Numbered from the stretch's first letter, positions 1-4,510 are shown. The stretch is 5,492 bases of DNA from Anaerolineae bacterium CG2_30_58_95 (GCA_001872165.1 MNXK01000210.1:1-5492), one strand, 5' to 3'. Made by a program: numbers and translations. The notes: generated by a model from the letters alone, not told the origin.

Positions 1-170
1 CGATACTCGAAGTAGCGGCGGATAACGTCGAAGACCAGGGCCGACATGGCATGCCCGACGTGCGCGTCGCTATAGACCGTAGGGCCGCAGACATACATTT
101 TCACTACGCCGGGTTCGAGAGTCTGGAATTCTTCTTTCTTGCGGGTGAGGGTGTTATAGACGCGCAACAT
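1..170 (-). CDS. cysS: Cysteinyl-tRNA synthetase, N-terminal part (runs off the left edge)
   Basis: This is the first 56 codons of a class I cysteinyl-tRNA synthetase, the cytoplasmic enzyme that charges tRNA-Cys with cysteine using ATP. The translation starts [15 protein letters not shown] and contains [20 protein letters not shown]. The Cys of CGPTVY (residue 28) matches the zinc-ligand cysteine of the family, and HVGH (residues 37-40) is the ATP-binding HIGH signature. Both sit where they should relative to the N-terminus, so the start is secure. The ATG at 168-170 is preceded by AAGGAG (177-182) at a 6-nt gap. The gene lies downstream of the PIN/TRAM gene on the same strand. In Bacillus yacL also sits close to cysS, although with ispD, ispF, gltX and cysE between them. 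The catalytic KMSKS loop and the C-terminus lie outside the window. Confidence 0.96.
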   Translation of the reverse strand, partial: MLRVYNTLTRKKEEFQTLEPGVVKMYVCGPTVYSDAHVGHAMSALVFDVIRRYFEY

Positions 171-176
171 AGAATG

Positions 177-202
177 CTCCTTGATCGTGTCGGTCTATTA
201 TA
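177..202 (-). promoter_or_regulatory. Probable cysS -10 box and ribosome binding site
   Basis: A perfect TATAAT lies at 197-202 on the minus strand, 26 nt before the cysS ATG, with AAGGAG at 177-182. No good -35 hexamer is visible at a 16-18 bp spacing, so the promoter may need an activator or be weak. The -10 box directly abuts, and shares one base with, the dispersed repeat at 201-217. With a terminator-like hairpin behind the PIN/TRAM gene, this suggests that cysS is transcribed on its own. Confidence 0.45.
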
Positions 203-217
203 ACCACAGATGAACAC
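201..217 (+). repeat. Dispersed 17-bp repeat, left copy (TAACCACAGATGAACAC)
   Basis: These 17 bases recur exactly, in the opposite orientation, at 3067-3083. This copy lies just upstream of the cysS -10 box. The other copy contains the start codon of a cohesin-like gene. From general familiarity, AACCACAGATGAACAC-type strings recur in intergenic DNA of many environmental bacterial genomes. No mechanism is evident from the sequence. Confidence 0.6.
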
Positions 218-241
218 GGCTGGACACTGATTCGGGATAAG

Positions 242-262
242 TGGTCGCGTACTTTGCGACCA
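242..262. repeat. Palindrome of the GGYNGC-N7-GCN'RCC family, single copy
   Basis: TGGTCGC and GCGACCA are perfect 7-bp inverted arms around the 7-nt centre GTACTTT. Arm length, centre length, outer GG/CC, inner GC/GC and flanking T/A all match the palindromes at 1450-1516 and 2983-3001. The variable fourth arm base here is C, paired with G. It lies beside the A-tract that forms the PIN/TRAM terminator tail, in the 154-bp gap between the PIN/TRAM gene and cysS. Confidence 0.6.
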
Positions 263-282
263 AAAAAGAGCGCAGCCTGCGC
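262..282 (-). terminator. Probable rho-independent terminator of the PIN/TRAM gene
   Basis: On the minus strand, GCGCA-GGC-TGCGC (270-282) forms a short GC-rich hairpin followed by TCTTTTTT. It lies about 43 nt past the PIN/TRAM stop codon. The stem has only 5 bp, so termination may be partial. Its T-tract abuts the palindrome at 242-262, which could add a second hairpin. Confidence 0.5.
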
Positions 283-291
283 CGCGCCCTC

Positions 292-324
292 ACTGAAAAC
301 TGATCACTGAATACTGAATACTGG
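292..324 (+). repeat. Heptanucleotide tandem repeat (ACTGANN, about 4.7 copies)
   Basis: ACTGA recurs at 292, 299, 306 and 313, and ACTGG at 320, at an exact 7-bp period. The array ends at the base before the PIN/TRAM stop codon. Short heptamer arrays of this sort resemble in form the STRR repeats of cyanobacteria. A function is unknown and slippage is the likely origin. Confidence 0.7.
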
Positions 325-1380
325 TTACTTCTCCTCAGGCCTGGCAAAGATCATGCGCCCGGCGGCCGTCTGCAATACTTTGGTCACGGTGACGTCAATT
401 TCCCGGTTGAGGTACTTGTTGCCGTTTTCGACGACGACCATCGTGCCGTCTTCCATGTAGCCCACGCCCTGCCCGGCTTCTTTGCCTTCCTGGATCACGT
501 TCACGACCATCACTTCACCGGGCAAGACAACCGACTTGACCGAGTTAGCCAGTTCGTTGATGTTGAGGATTGGCACGCCTTGTAGCTCGGCGATGCGGTT
601 CAGGTTGTAGTCGTTGGTCAGGATGGGACACTTCATCTGCCGCGCCAGGATGACCAGCTTATCGTCCACTTCGCGCACGCCTTCCACGTCAATGTCGCTG
701 ATACGGACCACGACGGAGGGCGCCTTTTGCAGCTCGGAGAGCACTTCCATGCCGCGCCGTCCGCGCTGGCGGCGCAGGCTGTCGGGTGAATCGGCGATGT
801 ATTGCAGCTCGTTCAGCACGAAGCGCGGGATGAGCAGCGTGCCGGGCAGGAAGCCGGTCTTGGCGATGTCGGCCACGCGCCCGTCAATGATGACGCTGGT
901 ATCCAGCAGGATGGTGCGGCTCGATTGCGGCCAGCTTGCGGCCGTCCCATTCTCACGGCGGGAAGTGACCGCTCCCAGGATGTTGGCAATGTCGTTCTGG
1001 CGCATGACGAATAAGGCGACGCCGTAATAGCCAAAGATCAACACGCCGATGAAGGGCAATATTTGCCCGAAGGGATCAGGGAGCAGGGAAAACGGAAAGG
1101 CCAACAAGGCCGCGATCAGCAGCCCGGAAACCAGCCCGATCAGGCCGGAGAACAACGTTTCTGCGGATTGTTTGCCCAGTATCGCGCGCAAAGACCGCAT
1201 CGGGCGCGTGGTCAGGTATGGCGTCATGACCAACCCGAATAACGCACCCACCAGGCCGACTGCAAGTATGTAGATTATCTGCTGTTCAGCGAGATCCTTT
1301 CCCAGCCAGCTCCCCCCGTACACTCCCAGCAACGCAAAGACGACCATCCCGATAAGACGGGCAATAAAATCAGCACTCAT
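325..1380 (-). CDS. yacL: Membrane-anchored PIN/TRAM domain protein (YacL type)
   Basis: The 351-residue protein has four predicted membrane segments (about residues 7-27, 34-56, 76-100 and 106-127), a PIN domain (about 155-270) and a C-terminal TRAM domain (about 285-345). The PIN acidic residues are visible: D160 in LLDTSVIIDGR, E191 in VLNELQ, D239/D240 in VDDKL and D257 in LTNDYN. The family therefore predicts a metal-dependent, membrane-tethered RNase with an added RNA-binding module. Its substrates are not well known. I chose the start MSADFIARL because AAAGGAG (1388-1394) sits 7 nt upstream. The in-frame ATG 12 codons earlier gives a charged leader and has no such site. The gene has a good promoter at 1517-1545 and an unusual repeat-filled 5' leader of about 130 nt. 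It precedes cysS. Family assignment is confident, the biological role is not. Confidence 0.93.
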   Translation of the reverse strand: MSADFIARLIGMVVFALLGVYGGSWLGKDLAEQQIIYILAVGLVGALFGLVMTPYLTTRPMRSLRAILGKQSAETLFSGLIGLVSGLLIAALLAFPFSLLPDPFGQILPFIGVLIFGYYGVALFVMRQNDIANILGAVTSRRENGTAASWPQSSRTILLDTSVIIDGRVADIAKTGFLPGTLLIPRFVLNELQYIADSPDSLRRQRGRRGMEVLSELQKAPSVVVRISDIDVEGVREVDDKLVILARQMKCPILTNDYNLNRIAELQGVPILNINELANSVKSVVLPGEVMVVNVIQEGKEAGQGVGYMEDGTMVVVENGNKYLNREIDVTVTKVLQTAAGRMIFARPEEK

Positions 1381-1395
1381 CGAATAACTCCTTTG

Positions 1396-1419
1396 CCTGC
1401 ACTTGCGCAGGTACAAGTG
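1396..1419 (-). promoter_or_regulatory. Two mutually exclusive small hairpins just before the yacL ribosome binding site
   Basis: CCTGC-N6-GCAGG (1396-1411) and CACTTG-N8-CAAGTG (1400-1419) share bases and cannot form together. The first ends 1 nt from the AAAGGAG ribosome binding site. The stems are short (5 and 6 bp) and could occur by chance, so a role in translation control is only a possibility. Confidence 0.2.
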
Positions 1420-1449
1420 AATAAATAAAGATGATTACAGTCTCATGAC

Positions 1450-1521
1450 GGCAGCCAATTGCGCTGCCATAATGGTAGCCAATTTCGCTACCATAATGGT
1501 AGCCAATTTCGCTACCATAAT
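1450..1521. repeat. Three tandem 24-bp repeats, each an inverted repeat with a 7-nt centre
   Basis: The array is exactly 3 x 24 bp. Each unit is a 6-bp arm, 7-nt centre, 6-bp arm, then ATAAT. Units 2 (1474-1492) and 3 (1498-1516) are GGTAGC-CAATTTC-GCTACC. Unit 1 (1450-1468) is GGCAGC-CAATTGC-GCTGCC, in which both arms have changed together so that pairing is kept. The units also create a perfect 17-bp palindrome across the junction of units 2 and 3 (GCTACCATTATGGTAGC, 1487-1503). On the minus strand the array starts inside the -10 box of the yacL promoter and fills the early 5' leader. It could therefore act as operator DNA or as a row of RNA hairpins. Confidence 0.9.
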
Positions 1522-1545
1522 AGCACGCCTGAGACGAGCCGTCAA
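1517..1545 (-). promoter_or_regulatory. Near-consensus sigma-70 type promoter for yacL
   Basis: On the minus strand TTGACG (1540-1545) and TATTAT (1517-1522) are separated by exactly 17 bp. The start point would be near 1510. The -35 box begins 13 nt after the stop codon of the upstream cohesin-like gene, with no obvious terminator between, so read-through from that operon is possible. The -10 box overlaps the outer edge of the tandem palindrome array. Confidence 0.7.
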
Positions 1546-1557
1546 TTGTCTGTCTTT

Positions 1558-2229
1558 TTATCTTCTACGCCGCAAAGTGTAGATGAATATCCCCAGCGAG
1601 ATCGAAAAGGCGAGAATGGACAACCCGGCCAGCGCCAAAAGCCCCCTATTACCTGTGCCTTGGAAAGGTTCTGTCTGTTCGGCTATGTCAATCACATCCG
1701 GCGCCTGGCCGCGTGGATTGACCCCAATGCCCCCGGGCTGCGCGGTGAAAGGGATCACTTCCGCCTGACGCGTGGATAGGATCGCCGCTTCGAAGCTCAA
1801 CGCGCTGACGCCCGCCTGCCTGCCCCGGAACGTGATCTCAGCCACAGCCTGGTCGCCGCTCACCGGCAGGGCAGGATTGAGCAGCGTGGCTGCAAAATCA
1901 ATCCGCCCGCGGCTGTTATCCGCCCGGTTGACCGCCACGAAGCCATCCTGCAACCAGGCAGCGGGTTCGATCTGCACACCTTCCCAGGCCGGGTTGGCAT
2001 CTTCTACCTGGATGACATTCGGGTCGAAGGCCAGGTGGATTTCTACGCCGTACAGGTTTTGCACATTTTCGATGACAATGGCGATTGTACCCTGCGCATC
2101 GGGCATCAGCCCCAGGGACAGCGGATCGGGGCGGAGGATCACGTCACTGCCCTGCGCCGTTGCCGCGGCTTTTGGCTGCGCCAGGATCATTAGAACCACT
2201 ACCCAAGCAAAGAGCCGCGTTCTTTTCAT
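1558..2229 (-). CDS. Secreted cohesin-like domain protein with C-terminal membrane anchor (second of a pair)
   Basis: The 223-residue protein has a signal peptide (about 1-26, MKRTRLFAWVVVLMILAQ then a small-residue cleavage region), one cohesin-like domain (about 30-168), a short linker and a membrane segment (about 196-218) ending in four arginines. The domain call rests on the typical pattern YGVEIHLAFDPNVIQVEDA, followed by G-x-Q-I, a conserved LNP and an ITFRG strand. This fits the beta-sandwich cohesin / carbohydrate-binding superfamily. The topology predicts an outward-facing domain held by a C-terminal helix. The start overlaps the stop of the upstream paralogue by 4 bp (ATGA), which indicates translational coupling. 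No dockerin or catalytic domain is visible in this gene or elsewhere in the window, so the ligand is unknown. A structural or adhesive surface role is possible but not shown. Confidence 0.88.
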   Translation of the reverse strand: MKRTRLFAWVVVLMILAQPKAAATAQGSDVILRPDPLSLGLMPDAQGTIAIVIENVQNLYGVEIHLAFDPNVIQVEDANPAWEGVQIEPAAWLQDGFVAVNRADNSRGRIDFAATLLNPALPVSGDQAVAEITFRGRQAGVSALSFEAAILSTRQAEVIPFTAQPGGIGVNPRGQAPDVIDIAEQTEPFQGTGNRGLLALAGLSILAFSISLGIFIYTLRRRR

Positions 2230-3074
2230 TTTGCCCTTACTTTGCGGCGTTTCGAGGCAAGTAACCAGGCAGACAGGCCGATCAGCAAAGTCGAGCCGAA
2301 GAAACCAGCCGCCGCCACGCAGGTGAGCAGCCGGTCGGAGGAGGAATTCATCCCCGCCGCGCCGCCAGCCGGAGAATTCTGTTCAGTTGGATTTGCAGGC
2401 CGCGCCGTCGGCTGCGGCCTGGACCTGGTTGCGGTGGACGCGAAAGAGGTCGGCGTCCAGAGAGCAAGGGTTGAGGTCGGCGCAAGCGTGGGGGTGGGCG
2501 GTTTTGGGGAAACAGCGACCAGCTCCGCGTCCCGGGCGGTGACCGGTTGCTTGACCCCGCGCCGGTCCGCGATCTGCACGGAGAGGATGGTCAAGGCCGT
2601 TTCTATCCCCGTCGCCTTGCCCAGGAATTGGATCGAGAGGATTACGCCTTCGCCGTTGGCCGGGGGCGTGGGGTTGAGCTGGGTGACCACGTAGTGCAAG
2701 GCGCCGGCCTGGTTATCGGCGACGTTGCGCACCACAAAATCCGGCTTGAGGAACGATCCCGGCGTCATCTGGATGCCGGCCTGATCGGGGTCGGCGTCCA
2801 CAACCTCCACCACAGCCGGGTCGAATCCGGCCTGCAAGTCAATGCCGTAGACGTTTTGTGCGTTCACGAGCAGGATTTGCAGCGTCTCGATCTGCCCTTT
2901 GCCGACTTCCAACACAGCCGGTTCGGTGCGAACGAGGGCTTTTCCCTCCTGGGCAAGGGCTGCCTGGGAAGGCAGCAATAATGGTTGCGTAATCGGCAAC
3001 CATAATGCCAAAATGAGGATGGTTATCAGGCCTGGGAAATGGCAAAACCGCAAATCCTTTTTATCTGTGTTCAT
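2226..3074 (-). CDS. Secreted cohesin-like domain protein with Pro/Thr linker and C-terminal anchor (first of a pair)
   Basis: The 282-residue protein has a signal sequence (hydrophobic core about 15-36, small residues to about 42) and a cohesin-like domain (about 46-186, with YGIDLQAGFDPAVVEVVDAD). A Pro/Thr/Ser/Ala-rich stalk (about 190-245), a membrane segment (about 250-273) and a basic tail (KRRKVRAK) follow. It is a paralogue of the downstream gene: FDP-x-V, DA-x-P, G-[IV]-Q, LNP-x-x-P and the F-x-G strand align. The stalk, absent downstream, would hold the domain further from the membrane. The start is uncertain. The ATG at 3072-3074 has no Shine-Dalgarno sequence and lies inside a dispersed repeat, so MNTDKKDLR may be repeat-derived. 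No convincing alternative start precedes the signal core. Part of the signal core is itself encoded by a palindromic repeat (2983-3001). Confidence 0.87.
   Translation of the reverse strand: MNTDKKDLRFCHFPGLITILILALWLPITQPLLLPSQAALAQEGKALVRTEPAVLEVGKGQIETLQILLVNAQNVYGIDLQAGFDPAVVEVVDADPDQAGIQMTPGSFLKPDFVVRNVADNQAGALHYVVTQLNPTPPANGEGVILSIQFLGKATGIETALTILSVQIADRRGVKQPVTARDAELVAVSPKPPTPTLAPTSTLALWTPTSFASTATRSRPQPTARPANPTEQNSPAGGAAGMNSSSDRLLTCVAAAGFFGSTLLIGLSAWLLASKRRKVRAK
2978..3006. repeat. Palindrome of the GGYNGC-N7-GCN'RCC family within a signal-peptide coding region
   Basis: GGTTGC-GTAATCG-GCAACC (2983-3001) is flanked on both sides by ATAAT, the same pentamer that separates the units at 1450-1521. 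With the flanking AT the arms reach 8 bp. The variable arm base is T paired with A, unlike the A/T, C/G and CA/TG versions elsewhere. It is read in frame within the hydrophobic core of the signal peptide (WLPITQPLLL). Confidence 0.65.
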
Positions 3075-3083
3075 CTGTGGTTA
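3067..3083 (-). repeat. Dispersed 17-bp repeat, right copy (inverted)
   Basis: This is the reverse complement of 201-217, an exact 17-bp match. The ATG within it is the start codon of the stalked cohesin-like protein. Confidence 0.6.
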
Positions 3084-3112
3084 AAAACGAATTTCAAGAC
3101 ACTCTCTAAAAG

Positions 3113-3204
3113 CAATACTGTTTAGATAAGGAGTCCGACGTCTCCTGACGTCGAGCCGAAATCAGGAGATTTCGTACTCCGCGGCCGCTAACTAAACAGT
3201 ATTG
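3113..3204. mobile_element. MITE-like element A, 92 bp, with 10-bp flanking duplication
   Basis: The ends are CAATACTGTTTAG and its exact inverse CTAAACAGTATTG. They are flanked by TCTCTAAAAG (3103-3112) and TCTCTAAGAG (3205-3214), a 10-bp direct repeat with one difference. There is no room for a transposase, so this is a non-autonomous element. Inside lie two hairpins with 7-bp arms, CGACGTC-TCCT-GACGTCG (3136-3153) and CGAAATC-AGGA-GATTTCG (3157-3174), enclosed by GGAGT/ACTCC. The end length, the TTAAG-type inner end and the 10-bp duplication resemble IS4-family (IS231-like) habits. That parentage is an inference. Confidence 0.8.
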
Positions 3205-3216
3205 TCTCTAAGAGTG

Positions 3217-3417
3217 CCTAACAAAACCTGCTCTCGCCGCCGTCCTTCGCGAAGCATCCCTGTGGGACGGCGGCGGGGACGCCGCCTAAAGCCAATACTG
3301 TTTAGATAAGGTCGCAGAGACGGCTCCTCGCGAAGCACCCTGCGGGCACGCCGTCGGGCATGGGAGCCCGACCTTCTTAACTAAACAGTATTGCGCCTAA
3401 AGCGAGGTTTTGTTAGG
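3217..3417. mobile_element. MITE-like element B with CCTAACAAAACCT ends, interrupted by element C
   Basis: Perfect 13-bp inverted ends lie at 3217-3229 and 3405-3417. Removing the nested element C and one copy of its duplication leaves about 90 bp. Its left half holds a strong GC hairpin, CGCCGCCGTCC (3235-3245) against GGACGGCGGCG (3265-3275). No clear long direct duplication flanks it. If the TA near each end is a duplicated target (CC-TA-ACAAAACC), a TA-targeting element would fit, but this is weak. No coding capacity. Confidence 0.6.
3293..3393. mobile_element. MITE-like element C, 101 bp, inserted in element B with a perfect 10-bp target duplication
   Basis: The left end CAATACTGTTTAGATAAGG is identical over 19 bp to that of element A, and the right end shares TAACTAAACAGTATTG. 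It is flanked exactly by CGCCTAAAGC at 3283-3292 and 3394-3403. The inner sequence differs from that of element A: AAGGTCG/CGACCTT (3308-3314, 3369-3375) and GACGGC/GCCGTC (3319-3324, 3350-3355) form nested stems. Both duplications contain CTAAA, hinting at a target preference. Confidence 0.83.
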
Positions 3418-3436
3418 GTCAAAGTGGGAGAATTTG

Positions 3437-3483
3437 TGAGCGTGGAGAGGCTCGAACTCTCAACCAATGGCTTAAAAGGCCAT
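3437..3483 (-). pseudogene. tRNA-Lys(UUU) 3' fragment, probable attachment site of the adjacent integrase
   Basis: Read on the minus strand this is an anticodon arm (ATGGC, loop CTTTTAA, GCCAT; anticodon TTT at 3474-3476), a 5-nt variable loop and a T arm (GAGAG, loop TTCGAGC, CTCTC). It ends with the acceptor 3' strand CACGCTC and an A discriminator. CCA is not encoded. The 5' acceptor strand and D arm are missing: upstream lies a long hairpin and then the integrase. A tRNA 3' fragment beside a tyrosine recombinase is the usual mark of integration into a tRNA gene. A functional tRNA is not expected from this copy. Confidence 0.8.
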
Positions 3484-3515
3484 CGGAATAACCTCGCTGA
3501 GGTTATTCCGATGGC
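3479..3515 (-). terminator. 37-nt perfect hairpin after the integrase gene, probable terminator
   Basis: Arms of 17 bp (GCCATCGGAATAACCTC and its exact inverse) enclose a 3-nt loop. On the minus strand it lies 20 nt past the integrase stop and is followed by CTTTTAAG, a short T run. The last bases of its 3' arm (ATGGC) are also the 5' side of the tRNA anticodon stem, so hairpin and tRNA fragment overlap. It may also act as a recombinase binding site. Confidence 0.55.
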
Positions 3516-3535
3516 AGGCTTATTGGATCTAGATA

Positions 3536-4423
3536 TCAATCGTAGTATTTATCGTAGGCTTCTTGTAATTCGTTGACTGCAAACATGCCGTAAAACATCG
3601 CTGTCACGACGATGCTTTTATGACCAGCCAGTTGTGACACTTGATTCAAAGGCATCCCTTTCTGTGTCATTCTCCGGCACCACCTGTGTCTCCACTGATG
3701 CGGTGAACAGGGTCCTTTAATTCCCAGTTTTTTCTTGTATCGTTCTACAATCTCGCTGATTCCATCCGGTGTCAGGGGCTTCCCAGAAGGTCCGACAAAA
3801 ACATATTCAGTTTCAGTTTTTCGCTTTGCAAGCCATGCTCTCAATGCATTCAGTGCCTTCTTGGACATTATTACAACTCGTTCACGATCCCCTTTTTCCA
3901 ACACTATTGCTTGTCTGCACCTTGGGTCCGGTGCATCCAGATTCAAGTCCGATATTTTTAAATTTGCTACTCCACCGCGCCTCGCCCCAGTACTCTCCAG
4001 TAATGAGATGATTGCAAAATCTCGGGTATTCTCTTTTGCGGCGTTCAGAATTGCGCGAGCGTTGGAGTCTGAAATCCCCTTTTTACCTCGTTGTGGCAGA
4101 CGTGGCAAACGCAGGTATTGAGCCAGATCATTTTCAGTGTAGCCAGTTTCGTAGGCCCACCCAAAAAAACGTTTGCACGCACGGATATACCCGTGAATAG
4201 TGTCCACTGACAGTTCTCCTCCAGCCTCACGAAGGGCAAGTTCTTTGTGCCAATCTATCAATTCTGATGAATTGATGCTCGCTATTGGATGTTCCTCGCC
4301 TAAAGCCCGCAAGATTAATCGCAGTCGAGCCTTATACCACCTGGCTGTTTTTATTGATTTACCGACAGTCTCTTGGTCGAGGAATTGTTCGGCAGCGTGT
4401 TTAAGCGAGATTTCATGGTTCAT
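3536..4423 (-). CDS. Tyrosine recombinase / phage-type integrase
   Basis: This 295-residue site-specific recombinase would cut and rejoin DNA through a tyrosine-DNA intermediate. An N-terminal SAM-like core-binding domain (about 8-105) precedes the catalytic domain (about 115-290). The full catalytic set is visible: R148 in TGARRGG, K177 in EKGDRERV, H242 and R245 in SPHQWRH, H268 in LAGHKS, and the nucleophile Y278 in MFYGMF. In box I the usual Glu three residues after the Arg is replaced by Gly. I chose the start MNHEISLKH because GGAGG (4429-4433) lies 5 nt upstream. A 20-codon upstream extension is Cys-rich and has no such site. The gene is more AT-rich than its neighbours. It lies next to the tRNA-Lys fragment with its 3' end facing it, so integration at tRNA-Lys is the likely job. 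It could also be an immobile relic, though no inactivating lesion is seen. Confidence 0.94.
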   Translation of the reverse strand: MNHEISLKHAAEQFLDQETVGKSIKTARWYKARLRLILRALGEEHPIASINSSELIDWHKELALREAGGELSVDTIHGYIRACKRFFGWAYETGYTENDLAQYLRLPRLPQRGKKGISDSNARAILNAAKENTRDFAIISLLESTGARRGGVANLKISDLNLDAPDPRCRQAIVLEKGDRERVVIMSKKALNALRAWLAKRKTETEYVFVGPSGKPLTPDGISEIVERYKKKLGIKGPCSPHQWRHRWCRRMTQKGMPLNQVSQLAGHKSIVVTAMFYGMFAVNELQEAYDKYYD

Positions 4424-4510
4424 ATTGTCCTCCAAAAGCGATGAGATGATGTGTCGTAGAAATATACATAAGAAACAATGCAAGCGCGTGAACGAGACAT
4501 GTTAACCAAA

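Noticed and set aside
614..1027. Plus-strand open frame of 137 codons
   Set aside because: It is antisense to the PIN domain of yacL in GC-rich DNA, with a Ser/Arg-rich translation typical of a shadow frame.
1450..1521. CRISPR array from the 24-bp repeats
   Set aside because: The units are directly adjacent, with no unique spacers and only three copies. Each unit is itself a palindrome with ATAAT between.
1459..1779. Plus-strand reading frame with repeated YHNGSQFR
   Set aside because: The repetition follows from the 24-bp repeat being a multiple of three. The rest of the frame is antisense to the well-supported cohesin-like gene, and there is no ribosome binding site.
2242..2981. Overlapping plus-strand open frames of about 145-150 codons
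   Set aside because: They lie opposite the stalk and domain of the cohesin-like gene, which has a clear signal peptide, domain and anchor. The plus-strand translations show no recognisable domain.
3113..3204. Transcription terminator rather than mobile element
   Set aside because: The structure could fold strongly, but the shared 19-bp ends with element C and the matching 10-bp flanking duplications are better explained by transposition.
3437..3515. A complete tRNA-Lys gene
   Set aside because: No D arm or 5' acceptor strand pairing with CACGCTC is found upstream. That space holds the 37-nt hairpin and the integrase 3' end.
3391..3576. Small plus-strand frame across the tRNA fragment
   Set aside because: It runs through a MITE-like end, antisense tRNA sequence and a hairpin. 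There is no coding signal.
4424..4510. Promoter for the integrase gene
   Set aside because: A TATATT occurs in this gap but no acceptable -35 hexamer lies at the right distance, so I did not list one.
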